From: Tetragonia tetragonoides
Lineage: Eukaryota; Streptophyta; Magnoliopsida; Caryophyllales; Aizoaceae
DNA: 64,000 nt
Direction of reading: 5' to 3'
Assembly (NCBI GenBank): GCA_038025085.1
Contig: CM076146.1
Coordinates: forward strand, 11,222,001-11,286,000
In this document: in pieces, positions 61,966-64,000 of the stretch
How the letters are laid out: every line of letters starts with the position of its first letter
Numbering within the stretch: position 1 is the stretch's first letter
The notes under the pieces: generated by a model
What the model saw: the letters and a program-made list of their open reading frames with translations, nothing else
Databases searched by the model: none
What the model was told of the DNA's origin: nothing
Translations under genes and position numbers: made by a program

Positions 61966-63575
61966 TGTTACGGACCTAAATTTGTCGCTGCGGAATGACT
62001 GTAAGGTGTCAAGACTCCACCGAGTCTTGACCAGCCTTCACGTGAGGTTCTGTCTATTCCAACTCAAATATAACTCTTCGCGACTCGAATGATGTGTCCA
62101 CGACACTTATCCCGTTGGGGAACCTTGCACGCTTCACTATTGTTACTTGTTCGAGATACCGATCGCTTCCTTGTGTGGACTCTCTAGTCCGACACTCGCC
62201 CAATCGGACATCTCGGCGATACCGCATCATGCTTGTTCCATACTCCGGACCCTCGTCACGTCCTAGTGCCGACACTCTTGTGATCTTGACACTAGCCCAA
62301 CGAACATCTTCTTTCTGACTTCAACCCATGACTCGGTATCATCACATCCTGTGCGCGAAAAACGTTGCTCACTATTGTCCGACATTGATCTCACTGACAA
62401 GCTTCCTTAAGACACGACCCTCGAACACCATCTGACTTCGAGCCTTCCCTATCCAGTGCTCCTTCTGTCATCGGTCATGATTACGGTTCACCTCAACCTG
62501 GCCTGGGAGTTGTCAAGTCCCAATATACTCTCAGACGTGTCATGTCCTAAGCGCACGTCTCGAGTGTTCGAGTCATTGTCCTCGTCTTGAGCTCTCAAAC
62601 TCTGTCCGAGTAGAGTCTCGATTGTCCGGGTAATTGTCCTCGTCCGAGAACTCATGCTTCTTTCGAGTAGTCCCCGATCCATTAAGCAACCGAGAGTTAT
62701 GCTCACTCCCGTTGAGTTTATAGGAAGCCGACCTGTTAGTGTGCACCTCGCATTCATAGACCATTGTCCCTAATTCGGCCACTGAAGCCTCATATAGTAG
62801 TGTCCCATTCACCGAGTAGACAACCTTCCTGGGATATCCTTTCCTTCATAGGAATACTAAGAAGTATCCTCTTTGATCCCACAAGTTCATACGGAGTCGC
62901 TCATCCCGTGGTAGTGATGCCCCAGAACCTGATAGCACCGCTAATGCAACACGCTCCCCTCGTTGACCAGGCTTGCTGAAAGCCCTCTCGGAGGATCTCA
63001 TCCCTTTGATAAGGTTCACGGATATCGCGTCCCTCAACTGTTTCAAAATGGCAACCCTCCTCTCGGCACATGACGCACATTATCGAGCCCACCTGCTTGC
63101 CGATAATGTCCTCGGAATATCTTATCCCGAGGAGACTTAACGTTATACTAAGACATGCTATCGAGCCTGCCCCTTTCGGGGAAGTTCACTTAAGTGTCAT
63201 GATGTTTGCTAAATGAGAGCTAAACACCTAGTACCCCGTAAAGAGTCTTATATGGTTCAGCCCAACTGACAGGAGTGAACATTAAAGCTACATAATTTTC
63301 ATACTCAGTCTCCGGTAGAACTCAAACCTTGTTTCTCATTCTCCGACTCCACAGTGGACCTTTTCATCCCCCAGCAAGGAAATCCTGCGCTCATCCTTGT
63401 CCGACGAATTACACACTTCATTCGGGCATTCCGGAGCCCGACACTCGTGACCAAACACGGCACCTAGTCGCAACCTTGCTTACTCTAGTCGCTGGCGTCT
63501 GTCCGCGACACTCTTGATCGAGCAACTGAGTATCCATGACGCTTCTACCGAGCCGTCGAGGTGCGGACCTCAACA
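61966..63575. mobile_element. Solo LTR (1.61 kb), GC-richer than surroundings
   Basis: Starts TGTTACGGACCTAAA and ends GGACCTCAACA, with CCCAG exactly duplicated at 61961-61965 and 63576-63580. No internal retroelement sequence. Rich in CG dinucleotides and in words such as CTCGAGT and CCGACACTC; the several short open frames on both strands in it are not genes. Lineage (probably Ty3/gypsy by size) is inferred only. Confidence 0.85.
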
Positions 63576-63580
63576 CCCAG

Positions 63581-64000
63581 CATGTGAAGATTGCATTAAC
63601 AACTAAACTTGCAGTGGCAGGTCTTCAAATCACTTGAGTTTTCTTTGTTAAATAGTCAAAGCAGACTGTTTATTAGACGCTCTTCAGCTATTGCAAATGC
63701 ATTGGAAGGAACCAGGCTTGAATCAATAGAACTATAGAATCATAATATATTACTATATTCTGATAATTCTGTCCGGATAAATACGCTGCTAATGAATTTT
63801 TTTTTTTTTAAATGGGTTATTAGCCACAGTCAAAATGATTTAGCACTTAACTAATCTCAACACATTCCACAGATTTTGCAGCTTCGGGATTTCTTCTTGA
63901 TCCATCAAGAAGGCTCAAAATAAGCGAAGTAAGCTCTAATTAGAGCTTAAAACAACAAGCAGCTCCTAATCAATATGCATCTGTGTGCTTTGCTCTTTCC
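63581..64000. other. Window end, nothing recognised
   Basis: AT-rich. A GATTTCTTCTTGATCCATCAAGAAGG stem (63887-63912) is the only structure noted. No gene assignable before the window edge. Confidence 0.5.

Noticed and set aside
61907..63517. Cluster of short open frames on both strands in GC-richer DNA
   Set aside because: All within the solo LTR 61966-63575; no recognisable domain.

Overview
This window is plant nuclear DNA, almost certainly from a eudicot. The evidence is intron-containing genes with GT-AG borders, Ty1/copia and Ty3/gypsy elements, Helitrons, MULEs, Stowaway- and Tourist-type MITEs, and tRNA-derived SINEs. A Caryophyllales genome (spinach/goosefoot-like) is a guess only. 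The base composition is AT-rich, with very long ATT/AAT microsatellites. No bacterial-type operon, CRISPR, rRNA gene or intact tRNA gene was seen.

Layout. 1-5.4 kb: decayed gypsy pol, a LINE fragment, nested repeats with short-period cores, and SINEs. 5.4-11.5 kb: Helitron cluster, with two related copies head to tail and another Helitron nested in the first. 11.5-14.1 kb: more TIR-bounded minisatellites, a decayed copia gag and a 295-bp tandem duplication. 14.1-21 kb: a dead Ty1/copia element on the minus strand, carrying a Tourist MITE in one LTR and a solo LTR in its protease region. 21.0-21.7 kb: an ACCGG-rich foldback. 21.9-28.2 kb: a complete 6.3-kb Mutator-like element (8-bp target duplication) with two convergent genes, a transposase fused to an OTU-type peptidase and a plant-mobile-domain gene with two nonsense codons. 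The first exon of each gene lies in a terminal repeat. 28.5-30.2 kb: a MITE and a small MULE-like element.

30.7-61.3 kb: a three-copy tandem array of five-exon GDSL esterase/lipase genes in the same orientation. Only the middle copy (B, 49.6-53.3 kb) is open throughout. Copy A has a frameshift, a nonsense codon and a mosaic 5' end; copy C has one nonsense codon. The introns differ mainly by transposon insertions, and the paralogues serve as natural empty sites. Between A and B lies a second copia element lacking RT/RNase H. 62.0-63.6 kb: a GC-richer solo LTR.

The only ordinary host gene that looks functional is GDSL copy B. The MULE transposase-OTU gene is also open. The most unusual features are the two-gene MULE with palindrome arrays in its terminal introns, and at least six families of TIR-bounded elements whose interiors are degenerate short repeats, carrying target duplications typical of several different DNA-transposon superfamilies.
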